Assembly (NCBI GenBank): GCA_002499545.1
Contig: DAME01000042.1
Coordinates: 1-21,487 of the forward strand
DNA from: Euryarchaeota archaeon UBA88
GTDB lineage: Archaea > Thermoplasmatota > Poseidoniia > Poseidoniales > Poseidoniaceae
DNA: 21,487 nt
Direction of reading: 5' to 3'
Shown here: piece after piece, positions 14,465-21,487 of the stretch
Numbering within the stretch: position 1 is the stretch's first letter
Layout of the letters: each line of letters starts with the position of its first letter
The notes under the pieces: generated by a model
The model's input: the letters and a program-made list of their open reading frames with translations, nothing else
What the model was told of the DNA's origin: nothing
The model's database searches: none
Program-made: the position numbers and the translations under genes

Positions 14465-17287
14465 GTGCCGAACGAATATTCTCCAGCCGATGAAGTCCTG
14501 TGGCAAAAAAAATGGGACGAGGCGAAGATTTTCGAATGCGACATTCGAGGCGATCGTCCCAAATTTTACTGCCTTGAAATGTACCCTTATCCTTCTGGAA
14601 AAATGCATATGGGCCACGTTCGAAACTATTCGATTGGTGACGCGGTAGCCCGATATAAGCGGATGATGGGCTTCGATGTTCTGTATCCGATGGGTTTTGA
14701 CTCGTTTGGAATGCCGGCAGAGAATGCCGCTATCGATGAAGGTGGTCATCCCCATGACATCACCGAACGAAACATGGCGTCCATCACTTCACAAATCAAA
14801 AGGATGGGCTTTTCATACGATTGGAATCGATTGGTCAAGAGCCACGACCCGCGATATTACAAATGGAACCAGTGGTTCTTCACTCAATTTTTCAAAACCG
14901 GTCTCGCCTACCAAGAATTCGCACCCGTGAATTGGTGTGGTCAGTGTGAAACTGTGCTCGCCAATGAGCAGGTAAAAGCCGGTCGATGCTGGCGTTGCAA
15001 TGGACCAGTTGCGCAAAAAGAAATGAGCCAGTGGTTCCTCAATTTGCCACACTATGCGCAAGAATTGGTTGATGGTCTTGATACGATTGCCTTTCCCGAG
15101 AACGTTAAATCCCTGCAAAAAGATTGGTTGGGCCGTTCGGAGGGTGCTGAAATCACCTTCAAAGTCATTGATTCCGACGCTCAGATTGAGGTTTTCACGA
15201 CCCGCCCCGATACGCTGTTTGGCTCTACGTTTGTCACCCTAGCACCCGAACACCCTCTTGCGGAGCAGTTGGTGAAGGGAACAGAACACGAATCTGCATG
15301 GAAGGAGTTGTATGATGAGGTCTCCATCATGACTGAATTCGACCGAATTAAGAATATGAAGAAAAAGAAGGGAGTTTCTTCTGGCCGCTTCGCGCTTCAT
15401 CCATTGACGGGTGAACAGGTTCCAATTTGGATTGGTAACTTCGTCATCGCCTCGTACGGTACAGGTGCAGTGATGGCAGTCCCCGGTCACGATGAGCGTG
15501 ATTTTGAATTCGCTTCAACGTTCGATATTCCAATCAAGCGCGTGCTTGTCATGAAGGAAGGCGGCGACCCGAATCAACCCCTCAAATCTGCTGAAACCGA
15601 CTTAGGGTGGATGGTGAATTCTCCGCTCGATGGTTTCGATGGATTGTACGGTGAAGCGGCAAAGGGCGCAGTTATCGATGCGCTTGAAGCGAAAGGAATG
15701 GGGACTCGCACCCTTAACTGGAAGATTCGACCGTGGCTCATCTCTCGTCAACGATACTGGGGAACTCCCATTCCAATCATTCACTGTGAGTCTTGTGGGG
15801 CAGTGCCAGTACCACAAGAAGACCTCCCGGTCGAACTCCCCCGAGACGTGGTGTTCGGCCAGGGTAATCCATTGGAGACCTCAGAATCTTTCGTCAATGT
15901 ACCGTGTCCGACCTGCAACGAACCCGCTCGCCGAGAAACCGATACCATGGATACGTTTGTTGACTCATCGTGGTATTTCTTGAGGTACACCGATGCCAAC
16001 AACGATGAAGTCTGCTTTGATTCCGATATTGCAAACCACTTCATGAACGTCGATTTCTACTGCGGAGGAATAGAACACGCACAAATGCACCTTATCTATG
16101 CTCGGTTTTGGACCAAAGCCCTACGAGACCTCGGCCTCCATTCCATCGATGAACCGTTCAACGAATTGCTGTGTCAGGGCATGGTCAACAAGAGTGCTCC
16201 ATGGTGTGAATCGTGTGCACTGACTTTCTCAGTGAGTCATGCAGGCTCCCCATGCCCTCACTGCGATGGGGCACTTACTGAGCGATCTGCCAAGATGAGC
16301 AAATCGCTTGGAAATACGGTGTCGCCCGAACAGATGATTGAAGAATTTGGAGCGGACACTGTTCGCTTGTTCATCTTGTTTGCAGCAAACCCAACCGCTG
16401 GAATGGATTGGTCCGATACCGCATTGGCCGCCAACCATCGCGTCATGATGCAGATGGCTGGCATCCCCGAGCGCCTCTCACAGTGGGATGGCGGGGAATC
16501 TCCGATGGACTCCTGGCTTGAAGGACGATTGAAACAACGGTCCAATGAATTCCAACATGCCATGGACGTGTATGATCTGCGTCGAGCAGTTGAAATCTCA
16601 CACTATGAACTCATCAAAGACATCAACTGGTACACTCGCCGAGGCGGGGCGAACAAGGAATTGGGACTTCGTGTTCTCACATCATGGGCCCACTTTGTTT
16701 CGATTTCCACGCCGCATTTGGCGGAGGAATGGTGGGCTGGTCTTGGAATGCATGGTCTGATCAGCGGCACTGAATTCGTATCATTGGCAACGATTACTGC
16801 TGAAGAACAAGCAGCTTTGGACAGTGAAACTGTGATGCGCAGCGTCTTGGAGTCTGCTCGGAAAATCAAGGATGTGGCGCAACGCCACTTGGACGGACCG
16901 GCACAGCGAGCAACGATTGTTGTCTCACCTCCTTGGAAGCGAGAGATTGCAGTCAAAGCCCTCGAATTTTTGGAACGGGGTGGAAACATCAAACATTTCG
17001 TTGCAGAACTTTCGCAAATGGAGATCACACAAGGAGAACGAAAAGGCGAAATCATGGGGTATTGGGGCAAAAAAATGCTCCCTCAAGTGTTCAAGTGGGA
17101 CGATGCGTCGCGAATTCTCCTTCGAAGTTCACTGGACGAAGTCGCAGCCCTCTCCGCACGGAGTGAATTCATTGCTGCAGAACTCGGGCTAGATTCAGTT
17201 GCAGTCGTACTCGGTGAATCTGAGCATGACCTTACGGGTCGAGCGAACGGTGCAATGCCCCTATCGCCTTCGGTTGTCTTCGAATGA
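14465..17287 (+). CDS. leuS: Leucyl-tRNA synthetase, bacterial type
   Basis: This class I synthetase charges tRNA-Leu. With the GTG start at 14465 it has 940 aa and the N-terminus MPNEYSPADEVLWQKKW aligns with bacterial enzymes; GGGGT lies 7 nt upstream. A TTG at 14438 is the longer choice. HMGH is at residues 48-51 and KMSKS at 610-614. The CP1 editing domain has the threonine-rich TTRPDTLFGST and the GTGAVMAVPGHDERD segment with its conserved Asp. Domain order and the PMGFDSFGMPAENAA motif are of the bacterial kind, not the archaeal/eukaryal LeuRS. Cysteine pairs are C158/C161 with C175/C178, C441/C444 with C481/C484, and, unusually, C581/C584 with C597/C600 just before KMSKS. It converges on the 891-aa surface protein gene with a 5-nt gap. 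Confidence 0.96.
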   Translation: MPNEYSPADEVLWQKKWDEAKIFECDIRGDRPKFYCLEMYPYPSGKMHMGHVRNYSIGDAVARYKRMMGFDVLYPMGFDSFGMPAENAAIDEGGHPHDITERNMASITSQIKRMGFSYDWNRLVKSHDPRYYKWNQWFFTQFFKTGLAYQEFAPVNWCGQCETVLANEQVKAGRCWRCNGPVAQKEMSQWFLNLPHYAQELVDGLDTIAFPENVKSLQKDWLGRSEGAEITFKVIDSDAQIEVFTTRPDTLFGSTFVTLAPEHPLAEQLVKGTEHESAWKELYDEVSIMTEFDRIKNMKKKKGVSSGRFALHPLTGEQVPIWIGNFVIASYGTGAVMAVPGHDERDFEFASTFDIPIKRVLVMKEGGDPNQPLKSAETDLGWMVNSPLDGFDGLYGEAAKGAVIDALEAKGMGTRTLNWKIRPWLISRQRYWGTPIPIIHCESCGAVPVPQEDLPVELPRDVVFGQGNPLETSESFVNVPCPTCNEPARRETDTMDTFVDSSWYFLRYTDANNDEVCFDSDIANHFMNVDFYCGGIEHAQMHLIYARFWTKALRDLGLHSIDEPFNELLCQGMVNKSAPWCESCALTFSVSHAGSPCPHCDGALTERSAKMSKSLGNTVSPEQMIEEFGADTVRLFILFAANPTAGMDWSDTALAANHRVMMQMAGIPERLSQWDGGESPMDSWLEGRLKQRSNEFQHAMDVYDLRRAVEISHYELIKDINWYTRRGGANKELGLRVLTSWAHFVSISTPHLAEEWWAGLGMHGLISGTEFVSLATITAEEQAALDSETVMRSVLESARKIKDVAQRHLDGPAQRATIVVSPPWKREIAVKALEFLERGGNIKHFVAELSQMEITQGERKGEIMGYWGKKMLPQVFKWDDASRILLRSSLDEVAALSARSEFIAAELGLDSVAVVLGESEHDLTGRANGAMPLSPSVVFE

Positions 17288-17292
17288 TCTGC

Positions 17293-19968
17293 TCATTCTT
17301 CTTCGGCTGAAGGAACCTGAACATACGTTTTCCGCTCGCTGTTTGTTTCGTCTTCAGACGCCTTCTTCGGAGCGTTCATGGTCACATAGACTGCTCCGAA
17401 CAGAAGGAGTGCGGCGAAGAAGTAGAGTGCACTTGATGCAGAGTTTGAATCAGATGAAGCTGTTGATTCGGCTTCAACTCCAATCGCATCACACCCATCT
17501 AAGCCAACAAGAATGCCCGGTAGTGTGTTTTGGCACAGGTCGATTGCATTGGCTACGCCGTCCAAATCGTCATCGAGTTGGAATTGGCTGCAACCCGTGA
17601 TGCCAACTTGTTGACCGGTGACGGTTCGTGGACATGCATCGTTGGAATCTTCAATTCCATCCTCGTCATCATCGATATCTTCAACGCTGTCAATGCAGCC
17701 ATCAGCATCGACGTCTTGCCCAGGGGCTGCTGAGCCAATCAGGCCCATCGGACAGTTATCTACCAGGTCGAACACACCGTCAGCGTCATCATCAATGTCT
17801 TCGAACATGTCACGGCATCCATCGCCGTCATGGTCGTCAATGTCAGCGCTTGAGGCCCATCCAATGTCTCCGCGTGGACACCCATCAGCAGCGTCAAGAA
17901 TCCCGTCTGCATCATCGTCGAAATCTGTGAGAGAATCATGGCACCCGTCTTGGTCGTGGTCGTTGACCGTCGTGGAAGTCCATTTTGGAGTGTCCATAGG
18001 GCACAAATCTGCAGGCTCTGCAATTCCGTCTCCGTCAAGGTCGACATCGCACGCATCTCCGAGTCCATCACCGTCCGTATCCAACTGGTTGGCGTTCGAA
18101 TCGTTTGGACAGTTGTCCATTTGGTCGACCCATCCGTCTTCATCGGTATCGTAATCTGCGCATCCGTCACCTTCACTGTCTTCCTCAGGAGTTGAGATCC
18201 ACCCAACTGGTCCAAGAGGGCACAGGTCGTTGTAGTCGAACACCGTATCTTCGTCATCATCAAAGTCTTCACCTGCGTCTTGGCATCCATCGGTATCGTG
18301 GTCCGTTAATTGTTCAGAGAACCACCCCATCTCACCTCGAACGCAGTCGTCTGCCTCGTCGTCAACTCCATCGTTGTCGTCATCAGCATCGCAGGCATCT
18401 CCTTGCGCATCGCCGTCATAGTTGGTTTGGTCAAGATTTTGAATGCGTGGGCAGTTATCCAGTCCGTCCAAGATACCGTCACCGTCTCGGTCGGTTTGGT
18501 ACATCCAAACCCCGGTATCGTACTCTCCAATACTGGTCAAAGAAGCGTTTCCAAACACTGCATCGTCTGAGACGATGAACGAGACCACGGGCGACCCATC
18601 GAATCCGATTGAAATGTCGCTCGGTTCATCTGAACCGTTACCTCCAGCGTTTAGCGCCCACTCCCACGTTGAGTCAGGCATTAATTCTGCGAGAAAGATG
18701 TCCAAATGTTCGTCGTCATCGACTCCATCTAAATCCGCAAGGGTATCTTCTCCTAGAACCATTCCAGCTGTTGTAGTTCCCGCTACGAATGCATTTCCTT
18801 GCGGCGATACACTGACTTGCGTTGCTCGGTCTTGGCCCAGGCCACCCCCGGTAACGAGACTGCTCCACCCACCGGCCGAAGCCACTTTGGCAACAAAGAA
18901 GTCCGTCCCGTTAGATTGAACGGTGCTCATATCTCCAAAAGCGCTGTTTCCGATGAACTCTCCTACGACATAGATACCTTCCACGGAATTTCCATCGCAG
19001 TCCCATCCGCGGTCTTCACCGCTTCCACCAGCTGAGAACGCCCAATTCCATCCCCCAGGAGAATACGAAGCAACGGCCACATCGGAATACCCCGATGCGT
19101 TCATCAATGTTTCACCGACACGGACCTGGCCCATGAACGTCATCACCAGATAAGACTGGCCAAGTGCATCGGAGCACAACCCTCCGATGGGCTCGACCCC
19201 GTCATCGGATTCAACGTTGACAAACGATTGTATCGTCCCGGTTTCATCGTACATGGCCACCAGCACGGTGTACTGGTTTGTGGCAGGGATTGTTTCTTCA
19301 TCTAAATCCAGAGATTCTTTGAAGCGGACAGCCAAGTGAATGAATTGATTTTCGACGGTCATCATGTCGACAACGAAGACCTCGTGCTGGTTTTCGATGT
19401 GTGTTGACCACATCCACTCACCTTCTGAACTCAAACGAGCCAAGTAGGCATTTCCTTCATCGAATCGACTTTCTTTTTCCAACGGAGCCAAGTCCCCGAG
19501 TGCCATTTGGCAATTGTCTCCAATGCTGTTAAGGCAGTACGAGCCTGCAATTAACAGGTCGTTGTTAGGGAGAACTGCGATTGCATCAACCGTGTCAAGG
19601 CCGTCTGAGCCACCTTGGATGACCGAAGTCCAGTTGCCTCGTTCATCCATCCAGCCGACGAAGAAGTCGGTATCTGTGCTGCCACCCGTGGCTCCAATGC
19701 CGTCAATTTGGTCTCTAAATCCCATTTGGCCTTCGAACCATCCCGCAACTGCGATTGACTGGTTTTGAAACGAAACTGTACCGGCGATGAAATCGTTGCT
19801 GGCACCACCTGCCGCTGACGCCCATCCCAGTGATTCTGTTGCGTCGCCTTCAGCGCGCATTGTATCGTGACCGATGAGCTCCACTTCGTGATGAGGCGGG
19901 ATACTTGCACCCAATGAAGCCAGCACGATGGTACACATCAACGCATAGCAAATGAATCGACTGGACAT
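17293..19968 (-). CDS. Secreted SBBP-type beta-propeller and TSP3 repeat surface protein with C-terminal anchor
   Basis: This 891-aa protein has a signal peptide (about residues 1-22, MCTIVLASLGAS). Next, up to about residue 490, are propeller repeats of the SBBP kind. They recur as GGxGxD...GNxFVAG / FFVAKVxxxGxW units, for example GGSGEDRGWDCDGNS and GGGLGQDRATQVSVSPQGNAFVAG. Acidic TSP3 repeats follow (about 490-820), with units like HDGDGCRDMFEDIDDDADG then a DNCPMG segment. One membrane helix lies at about 846-865 (LYFFAALLLFGAVYV), followed by KK and a short acidic tail. It shares the plan of the 1172-aa protein but uses another propeller type and a much shorter tail, so it is not a simple duplicate. 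A role in adhesion, binding or cell-surface structure is inferred only. Transcription is divergent from the Asp-box lipoprotein gene. Confidence 0.87.
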   Translation of the reverse strand: MSSRFICYALMCTIVLASLGASIPPHHEVELIGHDTMRAEGDATESLGWASAAGGASNDFIAGTVSFQNQSIAVAGWFEGQMGFRDQIDGIGATGGSTDTDFFVGWMDERGNWTSVIQGGSDGLDTVDAIAVLPNNDLLIAGSYCLNSIGDNCQMALGDLAPLEKESRFDEGNAYLARLSSEGEWMWSTHIENQHEVFVVDMMTVENQFIHLAVRFKESLDLDEETIPATNQYTVLVAMYDETGTIQSFVNVESDDGVEPIGGLCSDALGQSYLVMTFMGQVRVGETLMNASGYSDVAVASYSPGGWNWAFSAGGSGEDRGWDCDGNSVEGIYVVGEFIGNSAFGDMSTVQSNGTDFFVAKVASAGGWSSLVTGGGLGQDRATQVSVSPQGNAFVAGTTTAGMVLGEDTLADLDGVDDDEHLDIFLAELMPDSTWEWALNAGGNGSDEPSDISIGFDGSPVVSFIVSDDAVFGNASLTSIGEYDTGVWMYQTDRDGDGILDGLDNCPRIQNLDQTNYDGDAQGDACDADDDNDGVDDEADDCVRGEMGWFSEQLTDHDTDGCQDAGEDFDDDEDTVFDYNDLCPLGPVGWISTPEEDSEGDGCADYDTDEDGWVDQMDNCPNDSNANQLDTDGDGLGDACDVDLDGDGIAEPADLCPMDTPKWTSTTVNDHDQDGCHDSLTDFDDDADGILDAADGCPRGDIGWASSADIDDHDGDGCRDMFEDIDDDADGVFDLVDNCPMGLIGSAAPGQDVDADGCIDSVEDIDDDEDGIEDSNDACPRTVTGQQVGITGCSQFQLDDDLDGVANAIDLCQNTLPGILVGLDGCDAIGVEAESTASSDSNSASSALYFFAALLLFGAVYVTMNAPKKASEDETNSERKTYVQVPSAEEE
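17515..18500 (-). repeat. TSP3-like acidic repeat array (coding)
   Basis: Five units with a DGCxDxxEDxDDDxDGxxDxxDxCPxG-type consensus end in a Gly-Trp or similar pair (GEMGW, GPVGW, DTPKW, GDIGW, GLIGS). A classical TSP3 segment NCPNDSNANQLDTDGDGLGD lies in the middle, and the final unit is of the DLDGVANAIDLC kind. The consensus differs from the QW-type units at 8560-10375. Confidence 0.8.
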
Positions 19969-19988
19969 GGTTTGGCTACACGGTTTGA

Positions 19989-19998
19989 CTTTTTGAAA
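19989..19998 (-). promoter_or_regulatory. Weak TATA-like box before the 891-aa surface protein gene
   Basis: The minus strand reads TTTCAAAAAG, ending 20 nt before ATG 19968. The position fits a leaderless transcript, and a similar TTTCAA element precedes the gene starting at 10887. AT-richness alone could produce it. Confidence 0.25.
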
Positions 19999-20085
19999 CA
20001 GTGTGTCTGCTGTTACCGCAGCGCGGGTGGTGATGGTATGGATGAAGGCAAGATGGTCGCACCGTCATCCGACAACAATGAAGCG

Positions 20086-20092
20086 TTAATAT
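20086..20092 (+). promoter_or_regulatory. Candidate TATA box for the Asp-box lipoprotein gene
   Basis: TTAATAT lies 28 nt before ATG 20121 in the 152-nt divergent gap 19969-20120, with a purine-rich AAGC just upstream as a possible BRE. This would place transcription start a few nt before the start codon. I see no other structure in this gap. Confidence 0.4.
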
Positions 20093-20120
20093 CATGTGCG
20101 TTTGGCCACCCCGTAGAGAC

Positions 20121-21487
20121 ATGGGCCGGCATTTTTCCTCAGCTGTGTTTTTCACTCTGCTCATGCTAAGTGCTACTGTATCTGGCTGTTTTGGCGAGCG
20201 AGAAGCCGTTGAAGAAATCACTGAGTACAACCCACTTGACGAACTGTTTTCCACGACCTCATGGTACCACTATCCGGGGGCAGTGAATGCATCAAATACG
20301 ACCATTGGCTTTGACAACCTCACAGGAAATTCAACACCTTTCCCGATTTCTGGCACCTATTATGGAATTGGAGATACGACGTTTGAACCCACTATTGGGG
20401 TCACTTCTACAGGTGGCATTCACTACTCTTCATTCGGAGGTGCAGGGACTGGCAGTATGATTTACACCTCCTTGGATCAAGGTCAAACGTGGACAAACAT
20501 GGGCCCATTTAATCCAATTTTACCCGACATTGGGCAAGTTCCGTCCTCAAATGACCCGTACATCTATGTCGATAAGTGGACCGATCGCATCGTGAAATTT
20601 GACATGCATGCTCTCACGGCCATGTTCGTTGAGTATTCGGATGATGACGGGCAAACTTGGTCGATACCTTTCACCGCAGAGGGCTACTACACTCCTCAAG
20701 ACCACCAATCCATCGCCTCAATGCCTGACATTGACGGCATTGCTTCCTATGAGACAATCTACGTCTTTTGCATCAATACCGGAAGTTCCGCTGCTGGTCC
20801 TCAGTGCTCCCGTTCATTGAACGGTGGACTCACATGGGATATTCAACGACCCGGTTACCCACTCGGTACGACGCAGTGTTCCGGCCTTCACGGCCACCTT
20901 GCTGGCTCGAATGATGGTACAATTTACCGCGGCAATCCATCATGTGACGGTCCTGCGGTGTATCGCAGCGTCGATGGTGGCTATTCGTGGACAGAACACA
21001 CGATTACGACGTCGGTTCCAATGCAAGATGGTTGGCACAGTCACGAAGTTGCTGTCGGCGCAGATGAGGCAGGCAATCTCTTCGCCTCGTGGATAAGCAT
21101 AGACCAAATGCCTTGGATGGCGTATTCCCGTGACCGTGGTGATACCTGGTCAGAGCCAATGATGATGGCACCTCCCGGCGTCAATGAAACTGGATTCCCT
21201 ACCATCTTTGCAGGCGAGGAAGGCAGGGTTGTTGTCGGCTACATTGGTGAAGGTGATGATAACGGGGGATGGGGCGGCTACATGTCGATAATGACCGATG
21301 CCTTCGCAGAAAACCCTCTGATTACCACAGTTGCAGTGAATTCACCAAGCGACCCCCTCGACATCACGGATGACTGTGGAAACGTTCGATGCGGCGGTTT
21401 TGGAGATTTTATCGATGTCGAATTGGATGACGAAGGAAGACCTTGGATCGCCCTTGCTCACAACACGAACGGAGAACTTGGGATTGT
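20121..21487 (+). CDS. Asp-box (BNR/sialidase-like) propeller lipoprotein (3' end beyond window)
   Basis: The frame is open from ATG 20121 to the right edge, 455 codons, so the C-terminus is missing. The N-terminus is a lipoprotein-like signal with a lipobox ending in VSGC (C23), followed by an acidic linker. Five Asp-box motifs (SxDxGxTW type) appear at residues 117-124, 173-180, 232-239, 283-290 and 336-343: SLDQGQTW, SDDDGQTW, SLNGGLTW, SVDGGYSW and SRDRGDTW. Spacing of about 50-60 residues matches blades of a six-bladed propeller. Asp-boxes occur in sialidases and in many non-enzymatic propellers. I cannot identify the sialidase arginine triad or catalytic Tyr/Glu pair with confidence, so enzymatic activity is unproven. 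Cysteines in QCSRS, QCSG, SCDG, DDCG and RCGG could form disulfides, as expected outside the cell. Confidence 0.85.
   Translation, partial: MGRHFSSAVFFTLLMLSATVSGCFGEREAVEEITEYNPLDELFSTTSWYHYPGAVNASNTTIGFDNLTGNSTPFPISGTYYGIGDTTFEPTIGVTSTGGIHYSSFGGAGTGSMIYTSLDQGQTWTNMGPFNPILPDIGQVPSSNDPYIYVDKWTDRIVKFDMHALTAMFVEYSDDDGQTWSIPFTAEGYYTPQDHQSIASMPDIDGIASYETIYVFCINTGSSAAGPQCSRSLNGGLTWDIQRPGYPLGTTQCSGLHGHLAGSNDGTIYRGNPSCDGPAVYRSVDGGYSWTEHTITTSVPMQDGWHSHEVAVGADEAGNLFASWISIDQMPWMAYSRDRGDTWSEPMMMAPPGVNETGFPTIFAGEEGRVVVGYIGEGDDNGGWGGYMSIMTDAFAENPLITTVAVNSPSDPLDITDDCGNVRCGGFGDFIDVELDDEGRPWIALAHNTNGELGI

Noticed and set aside
14374..14562. N-terminal extension of the GHMP kinase
   Set aside because: It would overlap the start of leuS, and the GHMP fold begins at MAKRVTVRVPTR.
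17618..18919. Long plus-strand open frames opposite the 891-aa gene's repeats
   Set aside because: Ser/His/Pro-rich antisense readings of TSP3 codons; the minus-strand frame has signal peptide, repeats and anchor.
1..21487. tRNA, rRNA, insertion sequences, integrase, attachment sites
   Set aside because: No cloverleaf-like segment, rRNA-like stretch, transposase motif or flanking direct repeats could be seen; gaps between genes are 152 nt at most.

Overview
The window looks like a piece of a marine planktonic euryarchaeal chromosome, most likely Marine Group II (Poseidoniales). The reasons are: large secreted proteins built from acidic thrombospondin-type-3 (TSP3)-like repeats behind beta-propellers and ending in one membrane helix; a membrane-tethered winged-helix protein; AT-rich TATA-like boxes about 20 nt before several start codons; and very tight gene packing. 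The leucyl-tRNA synthetase is of bacterial type, which I recall as compatible with this heavily bacterially influenced lineage. The assignment rests on protein style, because no rRNA or tRNA gene is visible. Naming the clade is inference.

Layout, left to right: a minus-strand group bolA > monothiol glutaredoxin > DegT-type sugar aminotransferase (cut by the left edge); a plus-strand polysaccharide flippase; a minus-strand pair rpe > GT4 glycosyltransferase whose end overlaps the flippase end; plus-strand thioredoxin; a minus-strand winged-helix STAND ATPase; a plus-strand pair made of a 1172-aa WD40/TSP3 surface protein and an 871-aa membrane-tethered double winged-helix protein; a minus-strand GHMP sugar kinase; plus-strand leuS; a minus-strand 891-aa propeller/TSP3 surface protein; and a plus-strand Asp-box (sialidase-like) lipoprotein cut by the right edge. 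Strand switches at almost every gene or pair. All four convergent junctions overlap or lie within 5 nt of each other. The longest stretches without a gene are about 150 nt (7149-7298 and 19969-20120).

Three themes emerge. (1) Cell-surface glycan work: aminotransferase, flippase, glycosyltransferase and GHMP sugar kinase, scattered rather than in one operon. (2) Redox and Fe-S housekeeping: the BolA/CGFS-glutaredoxin pair and thioredoxin. (3) A cell-surface programme: two propeller-plus-TSP3 proteins, a lipoprotein with five Asp-boxes, and a protein that puts four tandem cysteine-paired beta-domains outside and two ArsR-like DNA-binding domains inside.

The best candidate for something undescribed is the adjacent pair at 7299-13502. 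It joins an extracellular seven-repeat WD40/TSP3 protein with a conspicuous cytoplasmic tail to a one-protein transmembrane transcription regulator. A sensor or adhesin coupled to a regulator is my inference from adjacency and architecture.
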